Positions 44,022 through 54,083 of a stretch of 64,000 nt of DNA are shown one piece after another. Source of the DNA: Rhizobiaceae bacterium (GTDB lineage Bacteria; Pseudomonadota; Alphaproteobacteria; Rhizobiales; Rhizobiaceae); contig JACVCH010000013.1 in the NCBI GenBank assembly GCA_016742175.1, forward strand, positions 45,881 to 109,880. The letters run 5' to 3'. Numbering within the stretch: position 1 is the first letter of the stretch; each line of letters opens with the position of its first letter. The notes below the pieces were generated by a model. That model saw only the letters and a program-made list of their open reading frames with translations, made no database searches and was not told the origin of the DNA. A program made the translations under genes and the position numbers.

Positions 44022-44945
44022 CTAATCGGCAAGCGGATGGTGATTCGCGACGAGGTCGCTCAGCGTCTTTTCGAGGACATGCGTGTAGATCTGCGTCGTC
44101 GAAATGTCGGCATGGCCGAGGAGTTGCTGGACCGCGCGCAGGTCCGCGCCGTTCTGGAGAAGGTGGCTGGCGAAGGCGTGGCGCAGGACGTGGGGCGAGA
44201 GGTCCGCGGCGCGAATCCCCGCCCGCGTACCGAGCGCCTTCAACTCGCGCGCCAGCACCTGCCGGGCGAGAAACCCCTCTTTCGACTTCGCCGGAAAGAG
44301 GAAGCGGCTGTTCGCCCATTGCGCATCGGCATTGCGCAGCACCGCCCAGGCCTTGACCGCCTCGCGGGCGACGGGCGACAGCGGCACGAGCCGATCCTTG
44401 CCGCCCTTGCCGGTGACGGCGAAGAAGCGGTCGCTGCGCGCCGCGACGGTGACGGGAAGCTGGACGAGTTCGGAGACGCGCAGGCCCGTCGCATAGAGAA
44501 GCTCGACGATCGCCTGCATCCGCACGCGCAGGGCGCGCTCGATGTCGGAAAGCCCCGGCTCGCCTGCCTCCAGCTCGGCGCGCGCAAGAAGCCGGTCGAC
44601 GAGGTTCTCGCCCATCGTCTTCGGCAGGCTGCGCGCCTTGCGCGGCGCGTCGATCGTCGCCGTGGGGTCGTCGCCGCGCAGCCCTTCGGCATAGAGGAAG
44701 CGATAGAACTGGCGCAGCGCCGACAGATGCCGCGCCTGCGTCGACGCCGCAAAGCCGCGCGTCGAAAGGTCTTCGAGATAGTGGGCGATGTCGGCGGCAC
44801 CGGCTTTCGCAAGCCCGCCGCGCGCGGCGAGAACCTGCTGCGCGTCCTCGAGATCGCGCCGGTAGGCGGCGAGCGTGTTGTCGCTTGCCCCGCGCTCCGC
44901 GCTCATCATTTCCAGGAAGGATTCGATCCGCAGCGCGCTCGACAT
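44022..44945 (-). CDS. xerD: Site-specific tyrosine recombinase XerD
   Basis: A 307-residue tyrosine recombinase. All catalytic residues are present: Arg156 (ATGLRVSEL), Lys180 (TGKGGKD), His252 and Arg255 (HVLRHAF), His278 (LGHAD) and Tyr287 (IYTHV). The N-terminal SAM-like domain begins [15 protein letters not shown], the XerD form in alphaproteobacteria. With XerC it resolves chromosome dimers at dif. The ATG at MSSALR is preferred, eight codons inside a longer frame. It is next to accA, as in other Rhizobiales, and no phage or integron genes are near, so it is the host enzyme and not a mobile-element integrase. Confidence 0.95.
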   Translation of the reverse strand: MSSALRIESFLEMMSAERGASDNTLAAYRRDLEDAQQVLAARGGLAKAGAADIAHYLEDLSTRGFAASTQARHLSALRQFYRFLYAEGLRGDDPTATIDAPRKARSLPKTMGENLVDRLLARAELEAGEPGLSDIERALRVRMQAIVELLYATGLRVSELVQLPVTVAARSDRFFAVTGKGGKDRLVPLSPVAREAVKAWAVLRNADAQWANSRFLFPAKSKEGFLARQVLARELKALGTRAGIRAADLSPHVLRHAFASHLLQNGADLRAVQQLLGHADISTTQIYTHVLEKTLSDLVANHHPLAD

Positions 44946-45053
44946 GGGCAGCCTCCGATCCGCGACCATCGGGCAGATTCATTATCGATTGATGAAGTGC
45001 GCGGAACCAACTGACCTTCTGCGCCGTTTGTGGCTCGTGAAAGGGACGTGGTC

Positions 45054-45380
45054 ATGGAACACATCGCTGCCATTCTTCTGATGATCGGTTGTTCGGGCGA
45101 TCTCGCGCAATGCGAGGAAGTCCCTGCCCCGGTCTTCGCCTATGAAACGGTCGAGGAATGCCGGTCGGACCTTCCTTCGGTGCGATCCGCCGCCGAAGGC
45201 AGCCATCCGAAGATGTTTGCCGAGTGCATCACCGTCGATCCCCTGCTGGTGGAGGCTGACGCCGAGCTGGTCTGGGATATCGAGGATGGGAAACTGGTCG
45301 CGTCTCTTGAGCCTTGGGTGGAACCGAGCATGGCCGTCGCCATGGCATTTGGCGATCCCGTTACGAACCGTCAGGAATAA
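45054..45380 (+). CDS. Hypothetical protein with four cysteines
   Basis: A 108-residue protein of unknown function. A short hydrophobic N-terminus (MEHIAAILLMIGC) could be a membrane or export segment. Four cysteines, in IGCSGD, AQCEEV, EECRSD and AECITV, are spaced as if for two disulfides, which would suit the periplasm. The rest is acidic. It is divergent from xerD across 108 bases and followed by a glycine-zipper lipoprotein gene. I recognise no named domain. The ATG follows GGGACG, a moderate ribosome site. Confidence 0.65.
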   Translation: MEHIAAILLMIGCSGDLAQCEEVPAPVFAYETVEECRSDLPSVRSAAEGSHPKMFAECITVDPLLVEADAELVWDIEDGKLVASLEPWVEPSMAVAMAFGDPVTNRQE

Positions 45381-45384
45381 CGAC

Positions 45385-45396
45385 TTGATTAATCAA
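45385..45396. promoter_or_regulatory. 12-bp AT-rich palindrome between small envelope genes
   Basis: TTGATTAATCAA is a perfect palindrome in otherwise GC-rich DNA, four bases after the stop of the cysteine-containing gene and 56 bases before the lipoprotein gene. It may be a regulator site or part of a promoter for the lipoprotein gene. Confidence 0.35.
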
Positions 45397-45452
45397 CCGC
45401 ATGCACTTCATTTACCCGCCGAAGGGCATGCCCATCCCTATGGAGGCTGTAA

Positions 45453-45710
45453 ATGAAGAAGACACTCTTGGCTCTCGCCGCAACGATGATGATCGCTGCA
45501 GGTTGCACCACCGCTGAGCAGACCGCCGTTGGCGGCGCTGCCGTCGGCGCCGGCGTCGGCGCTATTGCAACGGGCCGTGCGTCCGGCGCCCTGGCCGGTG
45601 CGGCCATCGGCGGCGCTGCCGGCTACCTCGTCGGCCGCTCTCAGGACCGCGCCGACTACTGCATCTATCGCGACCGCCGCACGGGCGAGCGCTACGAAGC
45701 ACGCTGCTGA
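45453..45710 (+). CDS. Small glycine-zipper lipoprotein
   Basis: An 85-residue lipoprotein. The signal peptide ends at the lipobox IAAGC (Cys18). The mature part has GxxxG-rich helices (GGAAVGAGVGAIATG and GAAIGGAAGYLVG), the glycine-zipper pattern of YMGG/17-kDa-like outer-membrane lipoproteins, and ends with a Cys-containing tail YCIYRDRRTGERYEARC that probably forms a disulfide. Function is unknown beyond an envelope role. The ATG follows TATGGAGG. A strong terminator lies directly after it. Confidence 0.85.
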   Translation: MKKTLLALAATMMIAAGCTTAEQTAVGGAAVGAGVGAIATGRASGALAGAAIGGAAGYLVGRSQDRADYCIYRDRRTGERYEARC

Positions 45711-45733
45711 TTTCGGCCTCGTGCTGAAACGGA

Positions 45734-45759
45734 AAGGAGCGCCGCAAGGCGCTCCTTTT

Positions 45760-45761
<2 letters not shown>
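45734..45761. terminator. Intrinsic terminator between lipoprotein and sugar-ABC genes
   Basis: A ten-base stem AAGGAGCGCC / GGCGCTCCTT with a GCAA loop is followed by TTTT on the plus strand. It lies between two convergent genes and touches the stop of the sugar ABC ATPase gene, so it may serve both. Confidence 0.9.
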
Positions 45762-46545
<784 letters not shown>

Positions 46546-46556
46546 GATCGTTCTCC

Positions 46557-47870
46557 CTAGCCCACGCGGCGGCGGTAGATGGTGTCGAGCCAGACGGCGA
46601 CGACGAGGACGGCGCCGACGACGATGTTCTGCAGCGGCGAGTCGACGCCGAGCAGGATCATGCCGGTGGCGAGCGACTGCATCAGCACCGCGCCGATCAT
46701 GGCCCCTACGATGGTGCCGACGCCGCCGGCAAGCGACGTGCCGCCGATGACCGCCGCGGCAATGACCAGCAGTTCGTCGAGCGTGCCCTGCGCGTTGGTC
46801 GCCGCATTGAGGCGCGCCGTCGAGATCACCGCGCCGATGGCGGCGAGGCCGCCCATCAGCATGAAGATCTTCATCGTGATCCAGCGCGTGTTGATGCCGG
46901 CGAGCGATGCCGCTTCCGGATTGCCGCCGATGGCGAAGACGTAGCGGCCGAAACGGGTGCGCGTCGTCACGAACGTCATGACGATGCCGACCGTGATGGC
47001 GATCAGCACCGGGATCGCGATGCCGTGCGGGATGAAGAGCCCACCTTCGGGAACCGTGATGTTGTTGGCCTCCGCATAGCGGCGCACGATGCCGGCCGGC
47101 CACGGATAGGCGTTGGCGACCGCGACGGCGCCGAGGATGACGATGCAGGCGACGCCGGCGAGGAAGCCTTCCGCCCAGACGGGGCGCAGCGGGAAATGGA
47201 AGCGGCGGCGCTGCTTGCGTGCGTTCCAGATGAAGAAGACGACCGCCAGGCACGCGACGATGCCGACGACCCAGCTCCACTGGGCCCCGATCGCGCCCTC
47301 CGGCCCGCCGCCGAGGAGGCGGAAATTGGCGTCCATCGGCGCGACCGTCTGGCCGCTCGTCACCCACCAGGCCGCGCCGCGCCAGACCAGGAGGCCGCCC
47401 AGCGTCACGATGAAGGCCGGCACCTGCATGTAGGCGATGATGAAGCCGTGCAGCGCGCCGATCGAGATGCCGACGACAAGGCCGACGAGGATGGCGATCG
47501 CCCAGATGGCCGGATGGCCGAAGCCGAGATATTGCGGCAGCACGCTGACCTGCGTGACGCCGATGATCATGCCGGTGACGCCGAGCACGGAGCCGACCGA
47601 CAGGTCGATGTTGCGGGTGACGATGACGAGCACCATGCCCGTCGCCATGACCGCGACGGACGAGGACTGCACCGACAGGTTCCACAGGTTGCGCGGTGTC
47701 AGGAACAGCCCGCCCGACATGATGTGGAAGGCGATCCAGATCACCACCAGCGCGCCCAGCATGCCGAGCATGCGGGTGTCGAGTTCGGTGGCCTTCATGA
47801 AGCGTGCGAGCGCGCTCTGCTCGGATGCGCGGGCGGTATCCGCCGTCGCGGGGGACGTCGTGTCCGACAT
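46557..47870 (-). CDS. xylH: Sugar (xylose-type) ABC transporter permease
   Basis: A 437-residue permease of the BPD_transp_2/XylH class with ten or more helices. [14 protein letters not shown] near the second helix and [14 protein letters not shown] in the coupling loop are diagnostic. It is longer than RbsC-type permeases because of an extra hydrophilic-plus-membrane segment in the middle, as in XylH. The ATG at MSDTTS has AGGAGG upstream; an ATG four codons earlier is also possible. It is between xylF and the ATPase gene. Confidence 0.92.
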   Translation of the reverse strand: MSDTTSPATADTARASEQSALARFMKATELDTRMLGMLGALVVIWIAFHIMSGGLFLTPRNLWNLSVQSSSVAVMATGMVLVIVTRNIDLSVGSVLGVTGMIIGVTQVSVLPQYLGFGHPAIWAIAILVGLVVGISIGALHGFIIAYMQVPAFIVTLGGLLVWRGAAWWVTSGQTVAPMDANFRLLGGGPEGAIGAQWSWVVGIVACLAVVFFIWNARKQRRRFHFPLRPVWAEGFLAGVACIVILGAVAVANAYPWPAGIVRRYAEANNITVPEGGLFIPHGIAIPVLIAITVGIVMTFVTTRTRFGRYVFAIGGNPEAASLAGINTRWITMKIFMLMGGLAAIGAVISTARLNAATNAQGTLDELLVIAAAVIGGTSLAGGVGTIVGAMIGAVLMQSLATGMILLGVDSPLQNIVVGAVLVVAVWLDTIYRRRVG

Positions 47871-47929
47871 CGTCTCCTCCATCGCGGACGCGAATGGGCA
47901 AGAGCCCGCGCCGCTTCTCATCTTATGAA

Positions 47930-47960
47930 TGCGCCGCGGCTTTCGTCAAACCGCGGCGCA
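47930..47960 (-). other. Intercistronic stem-loop between xylF and the permease gene
   Basis: TGCGCCGCGG and CCGCGGCGCA form a perfect ten-base stem with an 11-base loop. No T-run follows on the minus strand, so it is more likely to protect the xylF message from 3' decay, or to slow transcription, than to terminate it. Confidence 0.6.
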
Positions 47961-47981
47961 CGATGCGTAGCCTCGTCGAGC

Positions 47982-49022
47982 CTAGTCGCAGGCGGGCGTG
48001 GAGCCGGCCTCGACGCCCTGGCAGACGACCTCCTTGGTGACCCACTCGGCGTCGATCACGACGTCGAGATTGTCCTTGGTGATCGGCACCGGCGTCAGGA
48101 ACACCGAGTTCATCTCGATGCCGCCCGGCGTCTGGAACTTGGTGACGTTTTCGATGCCGTCCATCGCCGTGCCGTCGGCAAGCTGCGTGGCGATCTCCGC
48201 CGCGGCCTTGCCGAGTTCGCGGGCGTCCTTCCAGACCGAGACCGTCTGCGTGCCGAGCGCGATGCGGTTGAGCGCGGCATGGTCGCCGTCCTGGCCCGAG
48301 ACCGGAACCGAACCGGCCAGGCCCTGCGCGTCGAGCGCCGCGATGGCGCCGCCGGCGGTGCCGTCGTTCGAGGCGACGACCGCGTCGACCTCGTTGTTGT
48401 TCTGGGTCAGGATCTGCTCCATGTTGCGCTGCGCGTTGGCAGGCAGCCAGCCATCCGTATAGGCCTCGCCGACATTCTTGATCGCGCCGGAATCGATGGC
48501 TTCCTTCAGGACTTCCATCTGGCCGGAGAACAGGAAGTCCGCATTCGGATCGGCCGACGAGCCCTTGATGAAGGCGTAGTTGCCTTCCGGCATGGCCTCG
48601 AACACCGCGCGCGCCTGCATGCGGCCGACTTCCTGGTTGTCGAAGGTGAGGTAGAACGCGTCGGCGTTCTCGATCAGGCGGTCATAGGCGACCACCGGAA
48701 TGCCTTCGGCGACCGCGTTCTCGACGGCCGGTCCGATCGCGCTCGCGTCCTGCGCGAGGATGATCAGCGCGTTCGCGCCCTGGCTGATCAGCGACTCGAC
48801 GTCGGTGAGTTGCTTTGCGGCCGAGGAGGTCGCGTCGGCGGAGATGTAGCTGTCGCCGGCGGCCTCGATCGCGGCCTTCATCGCAGCCTCGTCGGTCTTC
48901 CAGCGCTCTTCCTGGAAGTTCGACCAGGAGACGCCGATGATCTTGCCCTCGGCCTTGGCAGCGGCCGACAGCGTCAGCGAAAGTGCGACACCCGCCAGCA
49001 AGGCGGTTGCGAAATTCTTCAT
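47982..49022 (-). CDS. xylF: D-xylose ABC transporter substrate-binding protein
   Basis: A 346-residue periplasmic sugar-binding protein with a Sec signal peptide ending near AKAEG (residues 22-26). The sequence follows E. coli XylF closely in pattern: FQEERWKTD at the ligand site, [48 protein letters not shown] and [15 protein letters not shown]. It binds xylose and hands it to the permease. Two cysteines near the C-terminus ([15 protein letters not shown]) may form a disulfide. It is the first gene of the operon and is divergent from the ROK regulator across a 159-base region with a palindromic operator. Confidence 0.93.
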   Translation of the reverse strand: MKNFATALLAGVALSLTLSAAAKAEGKIIGVSWSNFQEERWKTDEAAMKAAIEAAGDSYISADATSSAAKQLTDVESLISQGANALIILAQDASAIGPAVENAVAEGIPVVAYDRLIENADAFYLTFDNQEVGRMQARAVFEAMPEGNYAFIKGSSADPNADFLFSGQMEVLKEAIDSGAIKNVGEAYTDGWLPANAQRNMEQILTQNNNEVDAVVASNDGTAGGAIAALDAQGLAGSVPVSGQDGDHAALNRIALGTQTVSVWKDARELGKAAAEIATQLADGTAMDGIENVTKFQTPGGIEMNSVFLTPVPITKDNLDVVIDAEWVTKEVVCQGVEAGSTPACD

Positions 49023-49085
49023 GATGTTCCTCCCTGCGCCGCGCGCGGCGCCTCCTCAGATTGCCTCTCGGCAGCGGGAAGCTCT

Positions 49086-49108
49086 TTTTTTTCGAGCCTC
49101 GAAAAAAA
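49086..49108. promoter_or_regulatory. Predicted ROK/XylR operator: perfect 23-bp inverted repeat
   Basis: TTTTTTTCGAG and CTCGAAAAAAA flank a central C. T-tract/CGA half-sites of this type are what ROK repressors (NagC, Mlc, XylR) recognise. It is centred between xylF and the ROK gene, about 64 bases from xylF and 73 from the ROK start, so one bound dimer could repress both. Confidence 0.75.
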
Positions 49109-49181
49109 TAATGACTCAGCTATTTCCGTGTGTCAATATCCTTTCAAAGGTGCTTCAAGGCGCCTTTGGGAGGTTGGTTCT

Positions 49182-50417
49182 ATGATTTTGGGCGTGCGCC
49201 ACGACGATCTGCGCAAGCGCAATCGCGCGATGGTGATCGCCGCCGTCCGGCGCGACGGCCAGCCCTCGCGCACCGATCTCGTCAGCCGCACCGGCCTCAG
49301 CCATTCGACGATCTCGGCGATTTCGTCCGACCTCATTGCAGAAGGCGTGCTGCGCCCGGTCAAGACCGGCGAGAACGAGGTGGTCCGCCGCGGCCGCCCG
49401 CAGGTTTCGCTCGGTCTCGAACCAAAGGCCGCGACGGTGCTGACCGTCGTGCTTCTCCTCAACACGCTGTCGGCGACCGTGTTCGACTATGCCGGCCAGG
49501 TCGTCGCGCAGCGGCGCGAGCGGCTGGCCACACTTGACGCCGCGCGTGACGATCTCGTCGGCGCGGTCGCGCAGATGATCGAAGCGGTGCTCGAAGACGC
49601 CGGTCGCACGCCGGCCGACGTCATGCGCATGACGATGGCCGTTCAGGGCATCACGGATTCGGGCGCGCGCGCCATGCTGTGGACGCCGATCACGCCGGAG
49701 AGCGACATCCCCTTTGCCGACATCCTGGAAAAGCGCTTCGGCTTCCCGGTGACGGTTCAAAACGACTGCAACATGATCGCCGTCGCGCTGCGCGCCCGCG
49801 ACCCGGAGCGCTATCGCGACAATTTCGTCACCCTCCTCCTGTCGAACGGCATCGGCATGGGGCTGGTGCTGCGCGGCGAACTCTTCACCGGCGCCTATTC
49901 GTCGGGCGGCGAGTTCGGTCACATGATCCACCGGCCGGGCGGCGCGCTCTGCCGTTGCGGGCGCCATGGCTGCATCGAGGCCTATGCGGGCAATTACGCG
50001 ATCCTGCGCGAGGCGGCTGGGCGAAGCGACCAGACGGCGGCGGATGCCGATGTCGACCCCGAGACGATGCTGAAGTTGGCGAACGACGCGCGCGCCGGCG
50101 ACGGCCCTGCCCGCGACGCGTTCCGGCGGGCCGGCGAGGCGATCGGCTACGGGCTCGGCTCGCTCTTCGCTCTGATCGACCCCGCGCCGGTGGCGATCGT
50201 CGGGCCGGGAACGCTCGCCTTCGACGTGATGGAGCCCTCGATCCGCGACGCCATCGCGCAGACGGCCGGAGGCCAGCATGACGCGGTCATCTCCTTCGAT
50301 CTCGAGACCGACGAGATGCCGCTGATCCTCGAAGGATGTGCGCGGCGCGCGCTGGAGGCCGTCGACAACGAGCTCTTCGCGCCCGGCTACATCGCGACGA
50401 TGCAGGCGACGTCGTGA
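49182..50417 (+). CDS. xylR: ROK-family transcriptional regulator (XylR-like)
   Basis: A 411-residue ROK repressor. The N-terminal winged helix holds SRTDLVSRTGLSHSTISAI, and the sugar-kinase-like domain has the zinc motif CRCGRHGCIEAYAG and the segment VQNDCNMIAVA. ROK regulators lose DNA affinity on binding their sugar. Its position, divergent from xylF with a palindromic site between, predicts xylose-responsive control of the importer. No xylose isomerase or kinase gene is in the window. The ATG follows GGGAGG. It is convergent with phoB, three bases apart. Confidence 0.9.
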   Translation: MILGVRHDDLRKRNRAMVIAAVRRDGQPSRTDLVSRTGLSHSTISAISSDLIAEGVLRPVKTGENEVVRRGRPQVSLGLEPKAATVLTVVLLLNTLSATVFDYAGQVVAQRRERLATLDAARDDLVGAVAQMIEAVLEDAGRTPADVMRMTMAVQGITDSGARAMLWTPITPESDIPFADILEKRFGFPVTVQNDCNMIAVALRARDPERYRDNFVTLLLSNGIGMGLVLRGELFTGAYSSGGEFGHMIHRPGGALCRCGRHGCIEAYAGNYAILREAAGRSDQTAADADVDPETMLKLANDARAGDGPARDAFRRAGEAIGYGLGSLFALIDPAPVAIVGPGTLAFDVMEPSIRDAIAQTAGGQHDAVISFDLETDEMPLILEGCARRALEAVDNELFAPGYIATMQATS

Positions 50418-50420
50418 CCG

Positions 50421-51110
50421 TCAGCTCTCGTTGATCGAATAGCCGGCGCCGCGAATGGTGCGGATGATGTCCGGCGCGTCGCCCGGATTGACCGCCTTGC
50501 GTAGGCGCCCGACATGGACGTCCACCGTGCGCTCGTCGATATAGATCGTCTCGCCCCAGACATTGTCGAGCAACTGCCCGCGCGAGAAGACGCGGCCGGG
50601 ATGCTGCATCAGGAATTCGAGCAGCCGGAACTCGGTCGGGCCGAGATGGACCTCGGCCGGGCCGCGATAGACGCGGTGCGATTCCCGGTCGAGCACGATA
50701 TCGCCGACCTTGAGCACGCTCGACAGGATTTCCGGCTTCGCCCGCCGCAAAAGCGCGCGCACGCGGGCGACGAATTCGGGCGTCGAGAAGGGCTTGACGA
50801 GATAGTCGTCCGCGCCGGTCGAAAGCCCCCTCACCCGGTCGCTCTCTTCGCCGCGCGCCGTCAGCATGATGATCGGCAGGCGCTCGGTTTCCGCGCGCAT
50901 GCGCAGCCGCCGACACAGCTCGATGCCGGAGACGGCCGGCACCATCCAGTCGAGCACCAGCAGGTCCGGCACGGTTTCCTGAAGGCGGATTTCCGCCTCG
51001 TCGCCGCGCGCGATCACCTCGACCTTGTAGCCCTCGGCTTCCAGATTGTACTTGATGAGGACGCCCAGCGGCTCCTCGTCCTCGACCACCATGATCTTCG
51101 GCGCGATCAT
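50421..51110 (-). CDS. phoB: Phosphate regulon response regulator PhoB
   Basis: A 229-residue OmpR/PhoB-type regulator. The receiver domain has acidic residues VVEDEE, phospho-acceptor Asp53-type position in LLVLDWMVP and Lys in YLVKPFS; the C-terminal winged helix ends TIRGAGYSINES. It binds Pho boxes, one of which lies upstream of pstS at 56654-56671, and activates phosphate-starvation genes. It is the last gene of the pst-phoU-phoB operon, ten bases after phoU. The cognate PhoR kinase is not in the window. Confidence 0.96.
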   Translation of the reverse strand: MIAPKIMVVEDEEPLGVLIKYNLEAEGYKVEVIARGDEAEIRLQETVPDLLVLDWMVPAVSGIELCRRLRMRAETERLPIIMLTARGEESDRVRGLSTGADDYLVKPFSTPEFVARVRALLRRAKPEILSSVLKVGDIVLDRESHRVYRGPAEVHLGPTEFRLLEFLMQHPGRVFSRGQLLDNVWGETIYIDERTVDVHVGRLRKAVNPGDAPDIIRTIRGAGYSINES

Positions 51111-51120
51111 CGGCCGGTCC

Positions 51121-51831
51121 TCACGCCGGCCTGGCCGAGATCGACGTCTCGTCGAGCTTCGGCCGGTGGAGCGGCAACTGGCGGCCGACCATGACGTAGT
51201 AGGCGTTCTCGGCGATGTTGGTCGCGTGGTCGCCGATCCGTTCGAGGTTCTTGGCGCAGAAGAGCAGATGCGTGCAAGCGGTGATGTTGCGCGGATCTTC
51301 CATCATGTAGGTCAGAAGCTCGCGGAAGACGGCGGTGTACTGCACGTCGATGTTCTCGTCGTCGGCCCGCAGCGTGATCAGCGCCTGCGGGTTGCGGGCG
51401 ACGTAATTGTCGATCACCCCGGCAAGCTGCGCCCGCACGAGTTGCGCCATCGTGTCGATCGAGTGCGACAGCTTGCGCTGCATGGCGCCCGAGCCGACCG
51501 CGCTGACGCGCTTGGAGATGTTCTTGGCCAGATCGCCGATACGCTCCAGGTCGCTCGCCATGCGGATGGCGCCGACGACGGCGCGCAGATCCTGCGCCAT
51601 CGGCTGCCGCTTGGCGATGAGCGCGATGGCGCGCTCGTCGAGTTCGCGCTGGCGCGCATCCATCACCACGTCGTCGGAGATGACGCGCTGGGCGAGCGGC
51701 ACGTCATTGTCGAGCAGCGACTGCGTCGCCGCGGTGACCATCGCCTGCGCGAGGTCACCCATGTCGCGGATCAGCCGGTCGATCTGGCCGAGTTCCTCGT
51801 CGAAGGAGGCTACGATATGTTGTCCCGCCAT
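51121..51831 (-). CDS. phoU: Phosphate transport system regulatory protein PhoU
   Basis: A 236-residue PhoU with two three-helix-bundle repeats. The conserved metal-binding motifs are present as ELGQIDRLIRDMGDLAQ in the first and DLERIGDLAKNIS and NLERIGDHATNIAENA in the two E/DxxRxxD helices. PhoU links the Pst transporter to PhoR and keeps the Pho regulon off when phosphate is plentiful. The order pstB-phoU-phoB is conserved in rhizobia. Confidence 0.96.
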   Translation of the reverse strand: MAGQHIVASFDEELGQIDRLIRDMGDLAQAMVTAATQSLLDNDVPLAQRVISDDVVMDARQRELDERAIALIAKRQPMAQDLRAVVGAIRMASDLERIGDLAKNISKRVSAVGSGAMQRKLSHSIDTMAQLVRAQLAGVIDNYVARNPQALITLRADDENIDVQYTAVFRELLTYMMEDPRNITACTHLLFCAKNLERIGDHATNIAENAYYVMVGRQLPLHRPKLDETSISARPA

Positions 51832-51856
51832 TGTCCCTGCCCTCTTTGCGTGCCGG

Positions 51857-52714
51857 TCAGCCGAAGCGGCCGGTGACGTAGTCCTGCGTGCGCTTGTCGG
51901 ACGGCGCGGTGAAGATCTGCTCCGTCGGCCCTTCCTCGACGAGGACGCCGAGATGGAAGAAGGCCGTGCGCTGCGACACGCGCGCCGCCTGCTGCATCGA
52001 GTGGGTGACGATGGCGATGGTGAAGTTCGCGCGCAGTTCGTCGATCAGCTCCTCGATCTTCGCCGTCGCGATCGGATCGAGCGCCGAGCACGGCTCGTCC
52101 ATCAAGATGACTTCCGGCGAGACGGCGATTGCACGCGCGATGCAGAGCCGCTGCTGCTGGCCGCCGGAAAGGCCCGTGCCCGGCTCGTGCAGCCGGTCCT
52201 TCACCTCCTCGAAGAGGCTCGCCTTCTTCAGGCTGGTGACGACGATTTCTTCCAGGTCCGTCTTGTTGGAGGCAAGGCCGTGAATTTTCGGGCCGTAGGC
52301 GACGTTCTCGAAGATCGACTTCGGGAACGGATTCGGCTTCTGGAACACCATGCCGACGCGGGCGCGAAGCTCGACGACGTCGATCTTCGGATCGTAGACG
52401 TCTTGGCCGTCGAGACGGATCTCGCCCTCGACCCGGCAGCCCTCGATCGTGTCGTTCATGCGGTTGAGGCAGCGCAGGAAGGTCGACTTGCCGCAGCCCG
52501 ACGGGCCGATGAAGGCGATGACCGACTTGTCGGGCACGTTGACGGAGACGTCGAACAGCGCCTGCTTGGCGCCGTAGAACACGTTGACGTCGCGCGCCGT
52601 GACGCGGGTCTTCATCTCGTTCAACTGGCGGCTACTACCAGTGACCTGGTCTTCGATGAACTGGCTGGTGGACATGTTCATGGCAGCGGTGTCCGTTTCC
52701 TGGTTGTGGGTCAT
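51857..52714 (-). CDS. pstB: Phosphate ABC transporter ATP-binding protein PstB
   Basis: A 285-residue ABC ATPase with Walker [11 protein letters not shown]-loop [12 protein letters not shown], signature [14 protein letters not shown], Walker [14 protein letters not shown] and H-loop VTHSMQQA, all PstB-specific forms. An N-terminal 30-residue extension precedes the core ([11 protein letters not shown]), so a later start is possible. It overlaps pstA by four bases. Confidence 0.97.
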   Translation of the reverse strand: MTHNQETDTAAMNMSTSQFIEDQVTGSSRQLNEMKTRVTARDVNVFYGAKQALFDVSVNVPDKSVIAFIGPSGCGKSTFLRCLNRMNDTIEGCRVEGEIRLDGQDVYDPKIDVVELRARVGMVFQKPNPFPKSIFENVAYGPKIHGLASNKTDLEEIVVTSLKKASLFEEVKDRLHEPGTGLSGGQQQRLCIARAIAVSPEVILMDEPCSALDPIATAKIEELIDELRANFTIAIVTHSMQQAARVSQRTAFFHLGVLVEEGPTEQIFTAPSDKRTQDYVTGRFG

Positions 52715-54081
52715 CGACGGCGCTCCAATCGGCTGCGGAGGAAGATGGCGATCGCGTTCAGGCTTATCATGAGGGCCAGGAGAACGATAATCGCGGCCGA
52801 GGTGCGGGCCTCGAAGAAGTTGCGGTTCTCGTTGCCCTGCCAGAGAAAGATCTGGACCGGCAGGGCGGTGGACTGCTCGAAGGGCGAGCCGGGAACGGCG
52901 GCGACGAAGGCGTTCATGCCGATCAGCAGCAGCGGCGCCGTTTCGCCGAGCGCCTGCGCGACGCCGATGATGGTCGCCGTCAGGATGCCCGGATAGGTGA
53001 CCGGCAGGACGTGGTGGAAGACGGTCTGCGTCTTCGACGCGCCGAGGCCGAGCGCGGCCTGGCGGAGCGACGGCGGCACGGCGCGCAGCGCCGAACGCGT
53101 CGCGATGATGATGGTCGGCAGCGTCATCAGCGTCAGCACGAGGCCGCCGACGATCGGCGCGGAAAGCGGCAGGCGGAAATAGTTGATGAAGACGGCCGCG
53201 CCCAGAAGGCCGAACACGATCGACGGCACGGCGGCAAGGTTGTTGATGTTGACCTCGATCAGGTCCGTCAGCCGGTTCTTCGGCGCGAACTCTTCGAGGT
53301 AGATCGCGCTGGCGACGCCGATCGGCACGGCGAGAACGATCACCACCAGCATCATGTAGAGCGATCCCATGAAGGCGCCGGCGAGGCCGGCGCTGGCGGG
53401 GGCGGAACGCGAATCGGTGTTGGTGAAGATGTGCCAGGCGAAGGCCATGCGGATATGGCCCTCTTCGTAGAGACGATCCGCCAACGCCCGCGCATCGGCC
53501 GAAAGCTGCTGCTGCGCGTCCGGCAGGTCGCGGTTGATGTTGCCCTTGAGCCAGTTGTCGACATCGGCCGAGGCGAGCACGTCCATCTGGATCGCGCGGC
53601 CGAGGATCGACGGGTCGGCGACGAAGGCGTCGCGCAGCTTGAAGCGCTCGCCATTGTCGATGATCGACTGGAGGTCGCGCGTCTCGATCTCGACGTCCGG
53701 CGCAATCGTCCGCACCGCGTTTTCGAGCACTCGATTCCAGTTTATGAGCGTGACGTCGCGCTGCCAGCGCAGCGAGGCCGCCTGGAAATCGGCCGCCGAC
53801 TGGCCGGCCTCGCGCACCGGCTTCGGATCGACCTCGATCAACTCCTCGCTGAAGGTGACGGGCAGCGAAAGCGAAGCCTGCTGGAAGGCCGGCAGACCCT
53901 TCGACAGGATCATCGCGAACAGGATCGCCACGAAGGCGAGCGCGGCGGCGATGGCGAGGACGCCGTAGAGGCGGAAGCGCTTTTCGCGCGCATGGCGCTT
54001 GGCGAGCCCGGTGCGGATCCGCTCCAGCCGCGCTTCGGTTTCCTGCGGGACGTCGGTCGTTTTCGAGAACGTGTCGGTCAT
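52711..54081 (-). CDS. pstA: Phosphate ABC transporter permease PstA (long form)
   Basis: A 456-residue permease, against about 300 for E. coli PstA. The extra part is an N-terminal DUF3333-type region: one helix at about 36-60, then a long soluble, probably periplasmic, domain to about residue 215. The C-terminal half is the classic PstA core with six helices, including [27 protein letters not shown] channel sequence (seen as [17 protein letters not shown]) and the coupling motif [19 protein letters not shown]. The long form is normal for Rhizobiales. It starts two bases after the pstC stop and overlaps pstB by four. Confidence 0.95.
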   Translation of the reverse strand: MTDTFSKTTDVPQETEARLERIRTGLAKRHAREKRFRLYGVLAIAAALAFVAILFAMILSKGLPAFQQASLSLPVTFSEELIEVDPKPVREAGQSAADFQAASLRWQRDVTLINWNRVLENAVRTIAPDVEIETRDLQSIIDNGERFKLRDAFVADPSILGRAIQMDVLASADVDNWLKGNINRDLPDAQQQLSADARALADRLYEEGHIRMAFAWHIFTNTDSRSAPASAGLAGAFMGSLYMMLVVIVLAVPIGVASAIYLEEFAPKNRLTDLIEVNINNLAAVPSIVFGLLGAAVFINYFRLPLSAPIVGGLVLTLMTLPTIIIATRSALRAVPPSLRQAALGLGASKTQTVFHHVLPVTYPGILTATIIGVAQALGETAPLLLIGMNAFVAAVPGSPFEQSTALPVQIFLWQGNENRNFFEARTSAAIIVLLALMISLNAIAIFLRSRLERRR

Positions 54082-54083
54082 GG

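Noticed and set aside
44022..44945. Tyrosine recombinase as sign of a genomic island
   Set aside because: Sequence and neighbourhood (accA) identify it as housekeeping XerD. There are no attachment-site repeats, phage genes or composition change beside it.
47025..49181. Long plus-strand open frame leading into the ROK gene
   Set aside because: It runs antisense through the xylH and xylF genes and only becomes meaningful at 49182, where a ribosome site and the ROK N-terminus begin.
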